A DNA stretch of 64,000 nt from Polytrichum commune (GCA_950295325.1 OX485803.1:33223554-33287553), one strand, 5' to 3'. Positions 38,691 to 50,700 are shown, counted from the first letter of the stretch. Made by a program: numbers and translations. Notes: generated by a model not told the origin, from the letters alone.

Positions 38691-39175
38691 ATGTGAAAGA
38701 CGTCATAGATTCTAATGTTTTGTACACGACCCTTCACATACATGTGTTTCCACTAGAATAAAGCATTTGCCTACGACTTCTAACATGTCCTTATTCCCCA
38801 TAAACACATTTTGACCCAAAATGGGTTCATATATGTCAAAGAATTATTTATGCGGTATCATGTGCTGCGAGGCCCGGAATCAATAATCCATCTAGTGACA
38901 GTGTCGCGAACCTCTCCATGACGAGTGCCCGAAACACCATGGGCACAAGGGGGACCCCGGAGTGACACCTGGGACTTGTGGGGCCGTTGGTGAGAGGGCC
39001 CAAGTGATCTTAGTGTGGGTGAGGGCCCCGGGCGTTGGGAACGCCTCTCACCCACAGAGACTAGCAGGCATGAGGGTAAGGCCATAAACTGCGTGTAGCT
39101 TATGGTGTGGCAATTCTAGAATACTCAAGAACTTCTCAGTCGGAGGTGTGAGGTAGGAGATATGGCAATTTGTGT

Positions 39176-39201
39176 AGGGCGCTGTCCCAGGACAGCGCCC
39201 T
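39176..39201. repeat. Perfect 12-bp stem hairpin
   Basis: AGGGCGCTGTCC at 39176-39187 and GGACAGCGCCCT at 39190-39201 are exact reverse complements separated by two bases. Confidence 0.85.
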
Positions 39202-39298
39202 GATACAACAATGACTTGGGAGTGGCTCCCGGGACTGCCAAGATTTGAACAGGCATAAATTCCTCAACACATGCTTGAATAGGGCAAGTGAGGAGTTC

Positions 39299-39329
39299 AT
39301 CGGCATCTATGTGAAACGTAGATGCCGAT
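39299..39329. repeat. Second short hairpin
   Basis: ATCGGCATCTA near 39299-39309 pairs with TAGATGCCGAT near 39319-39329 around a loop of about nine bases. Confidence 0.75.
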
Positions 39330-39589
39330 AGAGTGGTTGCTTGTTAGCATCAGACATCATAAAAGGAAGTTATGATGTTCTAAAGCTGTTGGAGGCTTCT
39401 AGCCCCAGCGGCGAAGGGAAAATGTCTACTTGGCCCCAACTCTTGGTTGAGAGACAAAAGGTTTCTTGACGGTAGGGTAGGGACCCTGCCTAGAGTGCTA
39501 GAGGCTTATATGGATGAGGTGCATATGGGGGCGAGGGACTTTGCCATTGGCGGATTGTTGACGCAAATGCTTGGCCATTGCATATGAGA

Positions 39590-40445
39590 ACATGAAGCTC
39601 GATGGTTGTCCACCCCCACCAAGTTTTGAATGGAGTCTTGAAGCAATACTTGAGGAACTTGGTGAGTGCGGACCAAGGAGATTGGCCAGACTATGTGGGT
39701 CAAGCGGAGTTTAGTTGCAATGTAGCCATGCACTTGGTGACTAAGGGGTCGTCTTTCATGGTGGCTTATGGAGTGGATGCGCTCCAACCTACTAACGTAG
39801 CCCTCTAGGGGGCATATTCAATACTAGAGTTCAACCAAGATGGTGAGGACTTGGCCAAGAAGCGTGAACAAGTCTTGGAAATGACCAAGTTGTTAGTGGA
39901 GAAAGCCCAAAAGTGCTACGAAGAGCAAACTAATGCCAAAAGACACAAAATGGAGTATGAGGTGGGCCAAAAAGGTGGGCCAAAAAGGTGTTGTTGAATG
40001 TGAAGAACTTCACCTTGCCCAAAGGCCTCACTCCAAAGTTCATGTCCAAAATTGGAGTTTTGTTTCCCATTGTGGAACGAGTGTTCAAAGACACGTATAA
40101 GTTGGAGTTACCGCCCAATATCAAAGTGCATCCGACATTCCATGTCTCAATTCCAAAGCCATTTAAGGAAGACTCCTTGTGGCTCGATCGCAAGCAAGTG
40201 ATTAGGCCACCTCCCGACCTTGTAGGAGGTCATTTGGAACATGAGGTACGAAGGCATCCTCAAGTGTAGGAAGCCCAAGTGAAAAAATAAAAAATAAAAA
40301 TTTACAAAGGAGTACTTGGTGAAATGGTGAGGATACCGTGAGAAAGAAGCCGCTTGGGTAGCGGCAAGAGACATGGTGAACGCCAAGGAATTAATGAAGC
40401 ACTTTGAAGAAACTAGGGCTAGAGGTTCCAATAAAATGAAAAATA
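39590..40445 (+). mobile_element. Ty3/gypsy remnant: integrase end and chromodomain
   Basis: A first frame (39602-39808) reads VLKQYLRNLVSADQGDWPDYVGQAEFSCNVAMH...GSSFMVAYG, the C-terminal integrase region of plant gypsy (chromovirus) elements. After a break, 39988-40269 reads KLTPKF-type LTPKFMSKIGVLFPIVERV, YKLELPPNIKVHPTFHVS and HLEHEV. It is followed near 40305-40390, across stops, by KEYLVKW, GY and AAWVAARDM, the core of a chromodomain. No gag, protease, reverse transcriptase or RNase H remains. A stop (TGA) falls inside the chromodomain. This is a dead 3' fragment. Confidence 0.85.
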
Positions 40446-41640
40446 GGCATTGATGAGGACATCAATCTCCTTTAGTGGGGGAGAGACGCTAGTAGCACAC
40501 TTAGCTTGGAGGGTAATCGCTCCACAACATGTACTTGTTCTTTGGCTTGAGGCAAAAAAATCCAACTTTAGTGGTGCAAAGAGAAAAGTATGAGATGAGG
40601 TCTTGGTCTTATACTTGTGCTTGGTTAGTGGAAGAGGGGGAATAGACATGCCAAACTAGGTTGGGTAAGCTGAGTAATTGGGGGCCATGGCTTGGAGGGG
40701 CCTTGAATAAAACCAAGAAACCTCTTAGCCATGGGCTTGTCCGGGCGGGGGTAAGGTGATGGCGATTGCTCATAAAAGTGCTACCCGCGAGCTCACGAGA
40801 GTAGGCGCATGGGCCGGGAATCATGAACACATGTCTCGAAAGAGCAAAGTGGGAACCGAGTCGGACAAAACTTGGCATCACCCCCGTGCGATCGAGGCGT
40901 GGCTTAACAATGGAAAACCATCTCGGAGTTGCAACTGAGACAACTTAGTGAAAGCTTTGAGGTCTCGCCTAGATGTGTTATGCTAGGCTAATGAAGCCTA
41001 TCGGGGGAGGCCCCAAAGGAAGGGCAACCCAAATGAGTCCCAAAGTAGGTGGGTCTAGTGTAGGTTGGGTCCTTGGAGGAGGGATCCAAGGTCGCTAACG
41101 GACCACCTAGGAACGACACCTTTGGGACTATGCCAAATTAGAAGATGCATTGTGGGGATCGCGCCCTAAGGTAAACACAATGCCTCACCATAGAAGATGG
41201 CAACTTGAGAATTGGTGTGCCAACTACGAGTATAGTCGATGAGGGCACCAACTCCGTTTGGTGGGGGTGAGTGTCGCGCACCTCTCCGAATGTGGCACAT
41301 TGGGAGCATGATAGTCTTGGGTATCCAACTCATCGTGGTGGGGTGTGGAGAGGTGGGCATTCCTCTGTACGCATTCCAATAGGTGGCTACCCATCACATC
41401 CTACAAGGCCACTTAGTGGGAGGCCGGGTCCTTCATGAAGACGACATCCTATGGATTTTGACAGTATGAGAGAACCTGTGTACATGGATCGCGATGGATT
41501 TTATGTGTAGCCATTGCAACAGAGAGGTTTCTACGACAAAGGCGATCGTTGCGGCTACGACAAATTCATTGTTGGGTACAACAATTCCCAAAAAGTTGGT
41601 GGTGCCATTGCTCCCTTGCAGGTTGTGGTGCCCAATATGG
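40446..41640. other. Flank of the gypsy remnant, no gene seen
   Basis: No coding match. A polypurine stretch (GGTGGGGGTGAG, 41260-41271) is followed immediately by TGTCGCGCACCTCTCC (41272-41287). The arrangement resembles a polypurine tract next to a 3' LTR. Sequence beyond the first 16 bp does not align with 38902 onward by eye. Confidence 0.4.
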
Positions 41641-44600
41641 TGGGGTCCTACCCCATGGCTACTCCAAGGTAAATGTTGGTGGCTGCCGGAGGTGGGGAGG
41701 CCCCAACCCCTTCTGCGCAAAACATTCCCAGCAACAAGTCTTTCAACCTGGAGAAACCTAGAATTCGCGATTCCGCACATCCAGAAGATAGCACACACAC
41801 ATGGAGGCCGCAAAGAGCAATTCATCTGGCAGAATACAACGACGAGATGCCTAGCATGTGTACGAGGCCGAGGAAGTAGACAGAAAGGCCAAGGGGCTCA
41901 AGCCTCACATGATTGAGTGTGATAGTCATGGGGAACCGGACGAATGTAGTAGACCTGGATCCACGTTTTTGGAGGTGCTCAAGGCTCTCTGCACAATATA
42001 TCTTGATGTCTCTATCATAAAGGTAACGGCACAAGACCCTACTGACTATGCTAGTTTGCGCGAAGAAGTGGATTATGAATTTGAATTCATTGGACACCCC
42101 ATATCATATTACAACTTTAAGAAGGTTGTCTCCAAGTGCATGAAAGCTTAAAGGTCGCGTTTACATAAATTGTACATCACAAAACCTGACCGCGAGTGCC
42201 CCCCTAGGGAAGAGCCCCATGTGTAGGAGAGGCTGAAGACATATTGGCAGTCACCTGAATTTGAGACGGTCTCAAAGGTAGGCACATCCCATTTCCCTTT
42301 GAAATGCAGTCTCAATTATGTAAGCTAATCTTTTGCAGGAACAAGAACTAATGCCATGAGGTTTAGGAAGGTGTTCCACACCCAATGTGACATTTTGCAC
42401 TGAGGGTAGGTGGATGAATCCAGGATATGACAATTGCAAGGGGTTGCGTTAAAACACTTTCCCATCACAAAAGATATGGGAAGGTTGGTATAACAACTTC
42501 CTTGGTATTGCAATGCCTCAACAATGCCACATATCTCACGTAATGTCTTCTATGTGTATATGTGTTTGATTGGTGATTCGGCAAAAATATTATAACATGT
42601 TGTTCATTTATTGCAATTGCAGAGGAAAAATTTGATGCGAGACCCCACATTGGCAGAGATTGGCACACACAATGCGTCAATGGTTCAGGACAAATCGGTA
42701 TGTTCTTTACACCCACTCCTTGTTATGTTCTCCAAGTTTGTTGCACATGCTCTCATGTAAAAATTCAAGAACCAAGGCCATGACCAATAAGAAACATGTG
42801 GTAAACATGTGTATTGGCATGTGTATTGGTAGACTAGTTGGGTGATTTATACCAAAGAAGACAATTGAAATGCATTCAATAGAAATTTGGGACTTAGTGT
42901 TCCGAGTGCTTGCAACTTAATTTTGCAAGCCTGCACATGCACACGGGCAACTTGAATTGTAGAACGCATTGGTCGAAGTCCACAGTAGAGGACCATCCGT
43001 TGATATGGCATAATATGCGACAATACTAGAAGTTGGGTTAGTAACTTCCATGACAGGTTGTAATGTGGATTTAATGAATACCACAACATGTGGTGTTGTG
43101 GCCAGATTGACTGAGGCCTTCATTTCCCCCAAAAAAAACATGGAAAGAGCATGAGACCATCAACACCTTCTTTGACAATTAACACTCACACAAGACAACA
43201 CTTTGTGAGGGTTGTTTGTTTATGTGTGTTTCCGCCAAATAAATTGAAATAATTGGACAGTAACATGCAAGGAGAGGCAAAGATTGGCCCTCCAACCCTT
43301 CCCGAACCACAACAAATCTATCATTTCTAGCCCCAAAATTGTCATTGTTGTCGCGCCTTGGTGCAACTGCATGTTTATGTATGTGCAAGCATGTGCTAAA
43401 TCCATGTGTTGGCATGTTCATGAGGAGGTATCCGTGTCTAATTCTCCAACCACTTTGTGTAGTACATCTTTGCGAGTGTAGTTACACGCCTAGAAGCACT
43501 CAAAGACAAGAAACTTGAGAGGGATTCGTTGGGGGCGGATTTCGCTGCTCTCTTGTTTGAATTGTTTATGCTGAACTCAAATGTCAAAGCTCTGACAGAA
43601 GCAATGTTATCCAATTGAAACAAACACAAGATGCAACCCAACATCAGTCAAAGCAAGTTGGAGAGAAGACACTTGCATCTAGTACACCAGACGGGAAGAC
43701 AGGTAAGGAATTCCCAGATGCCTTCCTTAGTCCATCCACAAAGAAACATGGAACGTAGAAGGGCAATGGGAGTTGGGAGACCCCGCAAGTATCAGAGCGC
43801 ACTCACTCCAACACCTGCAACCAATCTCAAACCCGCAGCAAAGAGATAATTAGGCCACGAAGCCACCCGTGTGGCATCCTTCATGTGCAAGCAATGGTGC
43901 CCATCAATGTGCCGTCTTCATCCACTCAGGATAGCGAGGATGAAACTACACTAGAAGAAAGGAGGCACGGCTCTATGTCACCCGGATCAGATGGTATGTT
44001 TGTACCAGCAAACACGAAGGCGAAGGCAACACAAAAACCAAGGAAAAAACCAACCTCCAATGCCCAAGGGAAAACTCTGGCCAAGGAGAAAGCATTGGGC
44101 ATAGAAAATGAAGCTCGCAAAGAAGCCACAATGGGCTTGACCATTCCTCCATCCAAGAAGGTATGCTTTAAATGGGCAGCATGGGTAGTGTATAAATTGT
44201 CACCGTGACCAACCCACCCCCCTAGTCCATAAAACCATTGACTGGTACATAGAACACTAGTAATACGGTTCAATACTGAAAACACTTGTAGGTCAGAGTC
44301 CTGCGGATGTCCTTAGCTGGAGTGGGGGCAACTAGGTTCTTGAAGGTCAGGGCCGTCCCAAATTCTAGATTGTTGAATTTGTGCAACACATTCGGGGAGG
44401 GTTGCACATGTGTTGTATGCAATAAAAAAATTGGCAACTTCTAGAGATGACACATTTATTTGTGTGTGCAGAATACTGTAGGATGGAGAGGAAGGGGTGT
44501 CGTCAGGTCTTATGGCTGCACATGCAAACCAACAACAAAGGTAGCCTCAAATAGGGCAAATCTCCCCCCAAAGAAACCTTTTTATGTAAGAATTACCACT

Positions 44601-44965
44601 ACATTCCTCTACCTTCTGGATGCTGCCCATATAGCAATCCAACTCAAATCCAACATTGACTATGTGTGTTTTGCTCATGCACGCAAGGGACATGGACCAA
44701 AGGGGAGTTGGTAGATCTGTACCACCCCAATGACCCGGATACGGAAGTAGCCGAATGTTGCACAATATCTGGGTATGTTGGGGAGCCCTTCCACGGGTTG
44801 AGTATTGCCAAGGGCATGTTCAATGTAATTGTCGGACATGTTTTTGATGAAACGTGCCCGCTATTTGTCATAGTGGAGGAGGACATGCCTCCCTAGCTCA
44901 CCCTTGTAAATGTGGAACGTGGGATGATTGTTTGGCCGGGATCCTATATACGTGCATACGAAAAA
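41640..44965 (+). pseudogene. Degenerate Ptta/En/Spm-like transposon protein gene
   Basis: Blocks separated by intron-like gaps follow the order of the plant transposase family (Ptta/En/Spm) found in CACTA-type elements. A Pro/Ala-rich lead (41600-41770) comes first. Next is GLKPHMIECDSHGEPDECS...FLEVLKALC...PISYYNFKKVVSKCMKA (41890-42150), then RSRLHKLYIT...RLKTYWQSPEFETVSK (42151-42279). A block MRDPTLAEIGTHNASMVQDKS (about 42630-42698) follows, then a charged linker (43640-44160). The C-terminal block reads PNDPDTEVAECCTISG...GMFNVIVGHVF...LTLVNVERGMIVWPG (44720-44935). In-frame stops at 42149-42151, 42223-42225 and 44894-44896 break it. Splice-like GTAGGC, GTATGT and GTATGC donors follow several blocks. 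Terminal inverted repeats were not found, so element ends are unknown. The family call rests on motif resemblance, not on an alignment. Confidence 0.5.
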
Positions 44966-46560
44966 AGTTCCAAGTGAGTGTTGCAACCAAAACACTTCCA
45001 AATAACAAATATGTATATATATGGACGCAAAGGTGCAGTCCCTCTAGGCTCATAAGAGTAGTTACAACAGAGGGGAAATTTAGACAGTGCGCATTGTTCT
45101 CACAAAATGTACACATGAGTATTTTGTGGCAGGAGTGCTTGGTTTGTGGGCAAGGGTCTTTATTGTCAACCCTTGCATGCAACACACTTGGACACTGCAC
45201 AATTTTTGGATTCTGAATTTGAAAACATAAAGATATGTCCTCAATTTGGAGGTATTTTGGGAATGTTCACATGACATGCAAATGAGGTAATTATGACTTT
45301 TATAGGCATAGCAAACAGATGTTGATCAATCGCCAATAATTCATAGAGATGTTTGTTAGATCTAATGTGTAGTTGCGATTAATATTGTGCACAGTGGAGC
45401 CCATATGATGTTGAGCCTTTTTTGGAAGCTTTCTGAAATGGCAAGCTTTCATGTGCAACCACATACAAATTCTTACAGTAGTCCTCCTCTAGGCTGATTG
45501 ATCAGAGATTCGACAACATACCCCCCGAACCCCTAGGACTGTGTGCTTATGTGCCCCAATTGTATGAGTTTGCCCGGGTGTTGAATGAATCCATGTCATA
45601 GCCATCACTAGTATTCCAATATGTTGAAGAAGAGCTCATGAGAGAGCTATGTACAAAGCACGAGCATGCTAGCAGGGGAAGGAGGTTATGGTGTGTTGAT
45701 CATATGCATCAACTCAACACATAAAGTGGAATTCAGATATCCATGCTCTCCACATGTATGTTGATCTTGTTCATCATGTGTTGAGCAATGTATAACAAAT
45801 CACAGACAATTCCATCAGTTCATACGACGGTCATGAGGCTTTGGGTGGAATTTGTGAGTTCCATGCCCCAAACTGTGACCAGGTACATATTCCCTACCTA
45901 TATTGTAACCACGCACCTTTTTCTATACTTAATGATGTTTACTTACTCCTTTTCAAAGAGCATGCAGACCACCAACATTTCTTATTGTTCTTGGAGAATT
46001 CCTATTGAACAATTTGTGGAACTTGTGTTCTCTGTGATTCTCAAATCACACTCAAGGAATACAACAATTTAAGCAAAATTTTACTCATGTAACTTAAATG
46101 CACTCGAATTATTGTATGGTTGTTGAAGTCATAGTCAATGAGTTGAGTGCATGTTTGTGTTAAACATGTGTGCTTTGGTTCAGAATGTTCTTGTAGCTTA
46201 CACGAAGTCTTGTTTAGGTGGAGGATCAATTGGAACGTACTCCAACAAATGAGAGTTTAATGGAGTTGGATGCACCTATAGCTGTACAAAAGCCAGAGGA
46301 AGCAGCTGCTCTTGAATCACATGATCCTTTAGCAAAAAAATTAGACTAGTAACTATGGACCTTGCTTCCTCTAAAAACTTCCATTTTTACAAATGTTTTC
46401 CTCCTTGAACTTGCAGGTGCCAAAGAGCCTAAACCATCAAGAACAGTACCGTGCGGGAAGGATTGCTATCTTCATGTCGTCATGGACAATGTTGTTCATC
46501 ATGAAAGAAAATATTGTCTTTCACTAATGGACGCCGTGGGTCGTTCCTTTGCAAATTAGC
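44966..46560 (+). other. Possible continuation of the transposon-like pseudogene
   Basis: Reading frames with some coding-like composition occur at about 45490-45720 (PPEPLGLCAYVPQLYEFARVL, then YVEEELMRELC after a stop) and 46417-46559 (AKEPKPSRTVPCGKDCYLHVV). Plant transposons of the preceding type often carry a C-terminal ULP1-like protease region, and these fragments lie where it would be. I cannot see a catalytic His-Asp-Cys set, so the assignment stays open. Confidence 0.25.
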
Positions 46561-47057
46561 TAAGAAGACTCACGATGCACATCATGTAAATTTATATTCG
46601 TTTGAGAACTACCGTGCCTCATTAATATGTTTGGTCTCGAATTAATAATCCCTCTCTTCTCCTTATGATATGAATATAATTATTGGAGTGAACACAATCT
46701 CATTATCTTAATTCTTACTCTCAATGTAAGGCATCATTGATAATAAGAACCATTAGATTAAAGAAAGCTTCAAGAGGTGTAACAATATCCTTGATAATAA
46801 TATAGTTTTCAATAAGTTATATGAATCCTTAAGATTCGTAGTTCATAACATCAATTACACAATTAATAATAATAATATTATAATGATGAAGAAGATCTAA
46901 TATTCTTGAGTCTTCCTTTTTAAGCTCAAGTGTTACTACTTATAATATTGTAATTTGACATGTATACATATAATAATTATAACTTCATGAACACACCATT
47001 GATTGTTTTGCAATGTCACGTTTAACTTCAAGGTGTTTAATGACAAGTATAATCATA

Positions 47058-47285
47058 ACTCTCTTGGGGTTAATTCAAGAGAAAGAACTTCTCTTCGATT
47101 GTTAATGACATCCAACAACTCACAAAGTATCTTAAGAGAAGAAGCACTTTTACTACAAAGTGTTTCTTGATGACGAGAAGATTAGAACATCATTCTTACA
47201 TTACTCTCTTGAATGTTTGTTCAAGAGAGACAACTCCTTCAACTTATAATGACATCCAACAACTCACAAAGAATCTCGAAAGATA
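47058..47285 (+). repeat. Imperfect direct repeat, period about 144 bp
   Basis: AATGACATCCAACAACTCAC and the following CAAAG.ATCT recur at 47104-47132 and 47248-47276. Upstream CTCTCTTG and TTCAAGAGA words match at the same spacing, so two diverged units of about 140 bp lie in tandem. Confidence 0.75.
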
Positions 47286-48298
47286 AAGAAGTTCCAATTG
47301 GATATCAATTGTTATAAGTAGTTTTATCAATATTACTTCATTCATATAGAATCAAATCTTGATGTGAATTAATATCTTCCTCATTCTTTAAAGTGTTAAT
47401 CATAGAATATTTTCAATGCTCAAACATATGGTGCATAATGCTTATCTCATATATGAGTCAATATATATGTATATAGTTTATAGTAATAAGCTTCTCTCCT
47501 TTAAAAGAGTTTCGTAATTGTTAAGAAGTCTCACTTATAATCATTCCTAACATGTATATAATTTCTCAATCTTTAATCATTCAATCACACGTATATTTAT
47601 ATTTCCTTTTTTGAGGAGTTCAATGATAGCTTCCGCTTTGAAAGACAACTTGCTTAATCTATTCAAGTTCGAAGTACAATTTCAACATCGTGTTGTCTCT
47701 CAAAGTTCCATTGATTCTCCGGATAACCTTGAGTGCTTTGTTCTCACCCTCACACTAATCTTTTGAGTTCTTGCTTAAAAGAGTCTACTCTTCTCTCGTT
47801 TGCTTAATCACTAAAGTTTTAAGTTCCGCTTATCAACTTGCAAGTTCAATTGAGAGAGAGAAAGAAAGATCACACACAAATTTGTGGAAAAGATAGTGTA
47901 TTGCAAAAGTGCTCCAAGAGGAGAGATACAAAAGAAACTCAAGTGTTTTTGACACTCAAATTTAAGATAACTTCGTTGTGTAGAAAATGAGGTGTAGTCT
48001 CCTAAAAGTGCTCCCTTAAATAGTCTTTTCTATCTATTTCAAAATCTATATTAAGAGTGGTTGTAAACTTCCACTTTCCTAGATGATTAACTATCTCCGA
48101 CATATGTAGATTATATCTACCATAAACGGTTATAACCGTTCTTCCTCCCTAATGTTTGTATTTCCGAGATTCTATTATATCCTCATTGTGGTTACATCAC
48201 AATTCCCTTTTGAGGATTAAATCAAATTTCCATATTGATTGATTCTAATGGAACATACTAGTAGAATTTTCCTTTGTCCTATATGCTTTTAATATCTT

Positions 48299-48495
48299 CA
48301 TAATGCCTCTTCAAATAGTTCTTAACTTAATATTCCAACATTCTTACATGTTCCATAATCATGTTCTTCAAAATGCTAAATTCCTATATACTCTGTCATA
48401 ATGCCTCTTCTCATAGTCGTTGATCCTCAAAATCTTACAATCCTAAAATACTTCCATAATGCCTCTTCACATAGTCATTGATCCTCAAAATCTTA
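48299..48495 (+). repeat. Short tandem repeat, period 58 bp
   Basis: CATAATGCCTCTTC..CATAGTC.TTGATCCTCAAAATCTTA occurs at 48397-48437 and again at 48455-48495 with two mismatches. A truncated first unit (CATAATGCCTCTTCA.ATAGT) lies at 48299-48320. Confidence 0.8.
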
Positions 48496-48595
48496 TATCC
48501 TATATGCCTTAATATACTCTTCCTATAAGTCCCAATATACTTATATAATGATCCCCTATTACTAAGTACTTAATTTCCTTTACTAACTCGTTGGA

Positions 48596-48825
48596 AGTCC
48601 ATTCCCGTGGGTTAGGAACCCTATTGCCGCGCGTAAGTCGTGCAAAGCCGTGGAAAAGGGGCCCTAAGGCCGTGGCCGGTACCCTAAGCCCGAGGCCGAG
48701 AGCTTCGAATGCAGGTGTCGGGGCCAAGTCCATTGCCTTCCTCGGCACTGCAGCTCTGTTATCCGCTAAGCTTTTCCCTCTGTACACAGACTTCGGCCCT
48801 CTTTTGGCAACAACTTTCTTGTGAC
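48596..48825. other. GC-rich island, unidentified
   Basis: A sharply GC-richer block in AT-rich surroundings, with CCGTGG, GCCGTGGCCGG and CCCGAGGCCGAGAG motifs. Open frames exist on both strands (for example 48591-48824 plus and 48509-48787 minus), but I recognise neither. It may be a TE or inserted fragment. Confidence 0.35.
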
Positions 48826-50700
48826 TGATTTCCTTTCTCTAATCTATTCCTCCTCAAACAACTCTTGCTTGAATTACATCAGTTCCTCTTTGTAATGTTG
48901 TCACTTAACATTCACATCTGTGAACTAATAGAGTGGTCCACCATTCCGCGGGATCACTTTTATTTAGGACGCTAATATTAAAATTTAAAATTAATAGGAA
49001 ATTTAGGAAAAATTAGTTCATTTAGCATTTAGCCTAGAAGAAGGAATGTGAATTACTGAGGACTTCGGGCCTTCAACCGGAAGAAATAAAAATCTAGTGA
49101 AGGATAAGATTGGCCAAAATAAAAACGAAGTAATGCTAGAAAATAGCGAAGTAGAAAAAACATGCTAGTTAGTAAAATCAACTAGCTAAAATTTAAGTTA
49201 GTAGATACTAGCGAGAAAATATTAGTTTATTAGTTAATATGAATCACACAAGACAATTGGAGGTGTTTGGCATAAGTATAAAGAAGAAAACACGGTCAAC
49301 GTCCGAGAAGTGAAGCAAGGAAGGAAGTAGCCGTTCGGCCTACATCGAGCCCAATCAACCGAGGAGAATTGAAGTAAATTAACTAACCATAGTCTTTCAT
49401 TTAGGGTTGGAGGGAGCGCGTTCAAGATATGCATCCCTATACCCACTCGCATATCTCGTAAGGTCAAGTGGCTTGACCATTTGACCGCCAAGTTGGTACC
49501 CAACTTCATTGTTCTCAAGCCCCTTAATATGTTTTATGCTAGTAGATTTATTTATTAGCAAGTTCCGTATATGATAAGTCGGATTAATCACCGACACGAC
49601 CACTCTTAATGCTGTTGGTGGAAATGTGGGATTAATGACCCGCGAATCCACTATTATATTGTTGGCCCTGTGGATTGGGAGTAATGGCCCCAATTTATAA
49701 AGATTATGTAACATGTCGAACCTATAAGTTGTCCGTCACCCTAGTCCCATTGAGTTGCATTTCATGGTCTATCTAGTGTAAACACACTTAACAATTAAAA
49801 ACATACAAAACAAATCGTAAATCTTTGTTGGCAAGAGATCCGAATCGGAAACTTAACTCGGTAAGATGACACCGCCATTCGGACCGTTAAAGTCCGAAGG
49901 GTTTGAGATGTCACCCGACCTTCAAAGGACCTGCACGAGGCCTTAGAAGGTTCCGAGCTAAGGGGTGCACCAACCAGGTAAGGGGTGATGCCTAATATAT
50001 GAACGTAGTAAGGTATGTTATGTAAACAAAATTAACTAAATAATAAATAATTTGTATAAAGGATGGGACTTAGGCCAAATCCTTCCGCTTAGGAAATTAA
50101 ATATAACTAAGCAAAAAAATAAAAAGAATTGAATGGTCCATCAAATCGTCATTATTCCGTTCATTAAGCTAGGGGTGATATGAGTTACACCCGGTTGGTG
50201 TGTATCATAGTCATTTCAATTCACAAGTTAGGATTGTCTTGGTTCTAAGGCTGGTGCGTCTGCGTTTAAAATAGGTTGTAGGTTTAGGTTTAGGTTAGAA
50301 CTATATATGAAATTAATTAGTGGAGTTTAGAGCTACAATAGTAAAAAAATATGGTCCAACCTCCGGATGTATTTCAACGCAGATTTAATTCTCCTCCAAA
50401 AATCTAAGTACTCACGTTATACACTTATCATCCGGGTTGAGCTTGAGCACCTGCAAGTGCAGGCCTCCTTCACCAAAGGGCTTGTGTGATACTTTTAGGC
50501 TCCCTCGGAAGGGGATGGCCTAAAAGTGCCACAACATCATAATACCATGCAAGTTTCCCCAATCAAATTATGACAGTTGCTATTTATGTAGTGGAAATGG
50601 GAAAATATGGATATCTAGATTGCAATCAAGCACACCATGTTATATCCCATCGATCCACATATGTTATTACAATAAAATCTCGGCCGATGATGGCTAGCTA
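48826..50700. other. No gene seen
   Basis: Mostly AT-rich sequence without a protein match. A short inverted repeat (CTTTTAGGC / GCCTAAAAG) lies near 50493-50527. Confidence 0.5.

Larger units (their letters stand above)
36480..38901 (-). mobile_element. Ty1/copia retrotransposon remnant lacking reverse transcriptase
   Basis: Read on the minus strand, the order is protease trace (WIIDSG, near 38888), GAG-pre-integrase (LELWHKRLGHLNTKSVKML, near 38500), integrase (PYPPQQNGVA near 38010, then FWAEAVCNAVYMRNRCPIK) and RNase H (YSDADWTGD near 37240, ADILTKAL near 36840). This is the copia order, but the reverse transcriptase expected between integrase and RNase H is absent. A polypurine tract (AAAGTGGGAG) at 36774-36783 is followed by a likely 3' LTR starting TATTGGAATATAG near 36773 and running to about 36480. 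Stops and frameshifts are scattered throughout. The upstream gag and 5' LTR are missing; gypsy-like sequence begins where they should continue. Confidence 0.85.
38902..39590. other. LTR/leader-like sequence with two hairpins
   Basis: A break at 38902 (TGTCGCGAACCTCTCC) cuts the copia protease. A closely similar 16-mer occurs at 41272-41287. The segment has no coding match but contains two clean stem-loops (39176-39201 and 39299-39329). It probably belongs to the adjacent gypsy remnant as LTR or untranslated leader; this is inference. Confidence 0.4.
46561..48590. other. AT-rich non-coding tract
   Basis: No gene seen. Two families of short local repeats are present (47058-47285 and 48299-48495). 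The stretch is rich in CTCTCTTGAA and TTCAAGAGA-type words on both strands. Confidence 0.5.

Noticed and set aside
41494-41916. 140-residue plus-strand frame starting MDFMCSHCNREV
   Set aside because: Trp/Cys-rich composition in a frame that conflicts with the motif-bearing frame of the transposon-like pseudogene. No domain.
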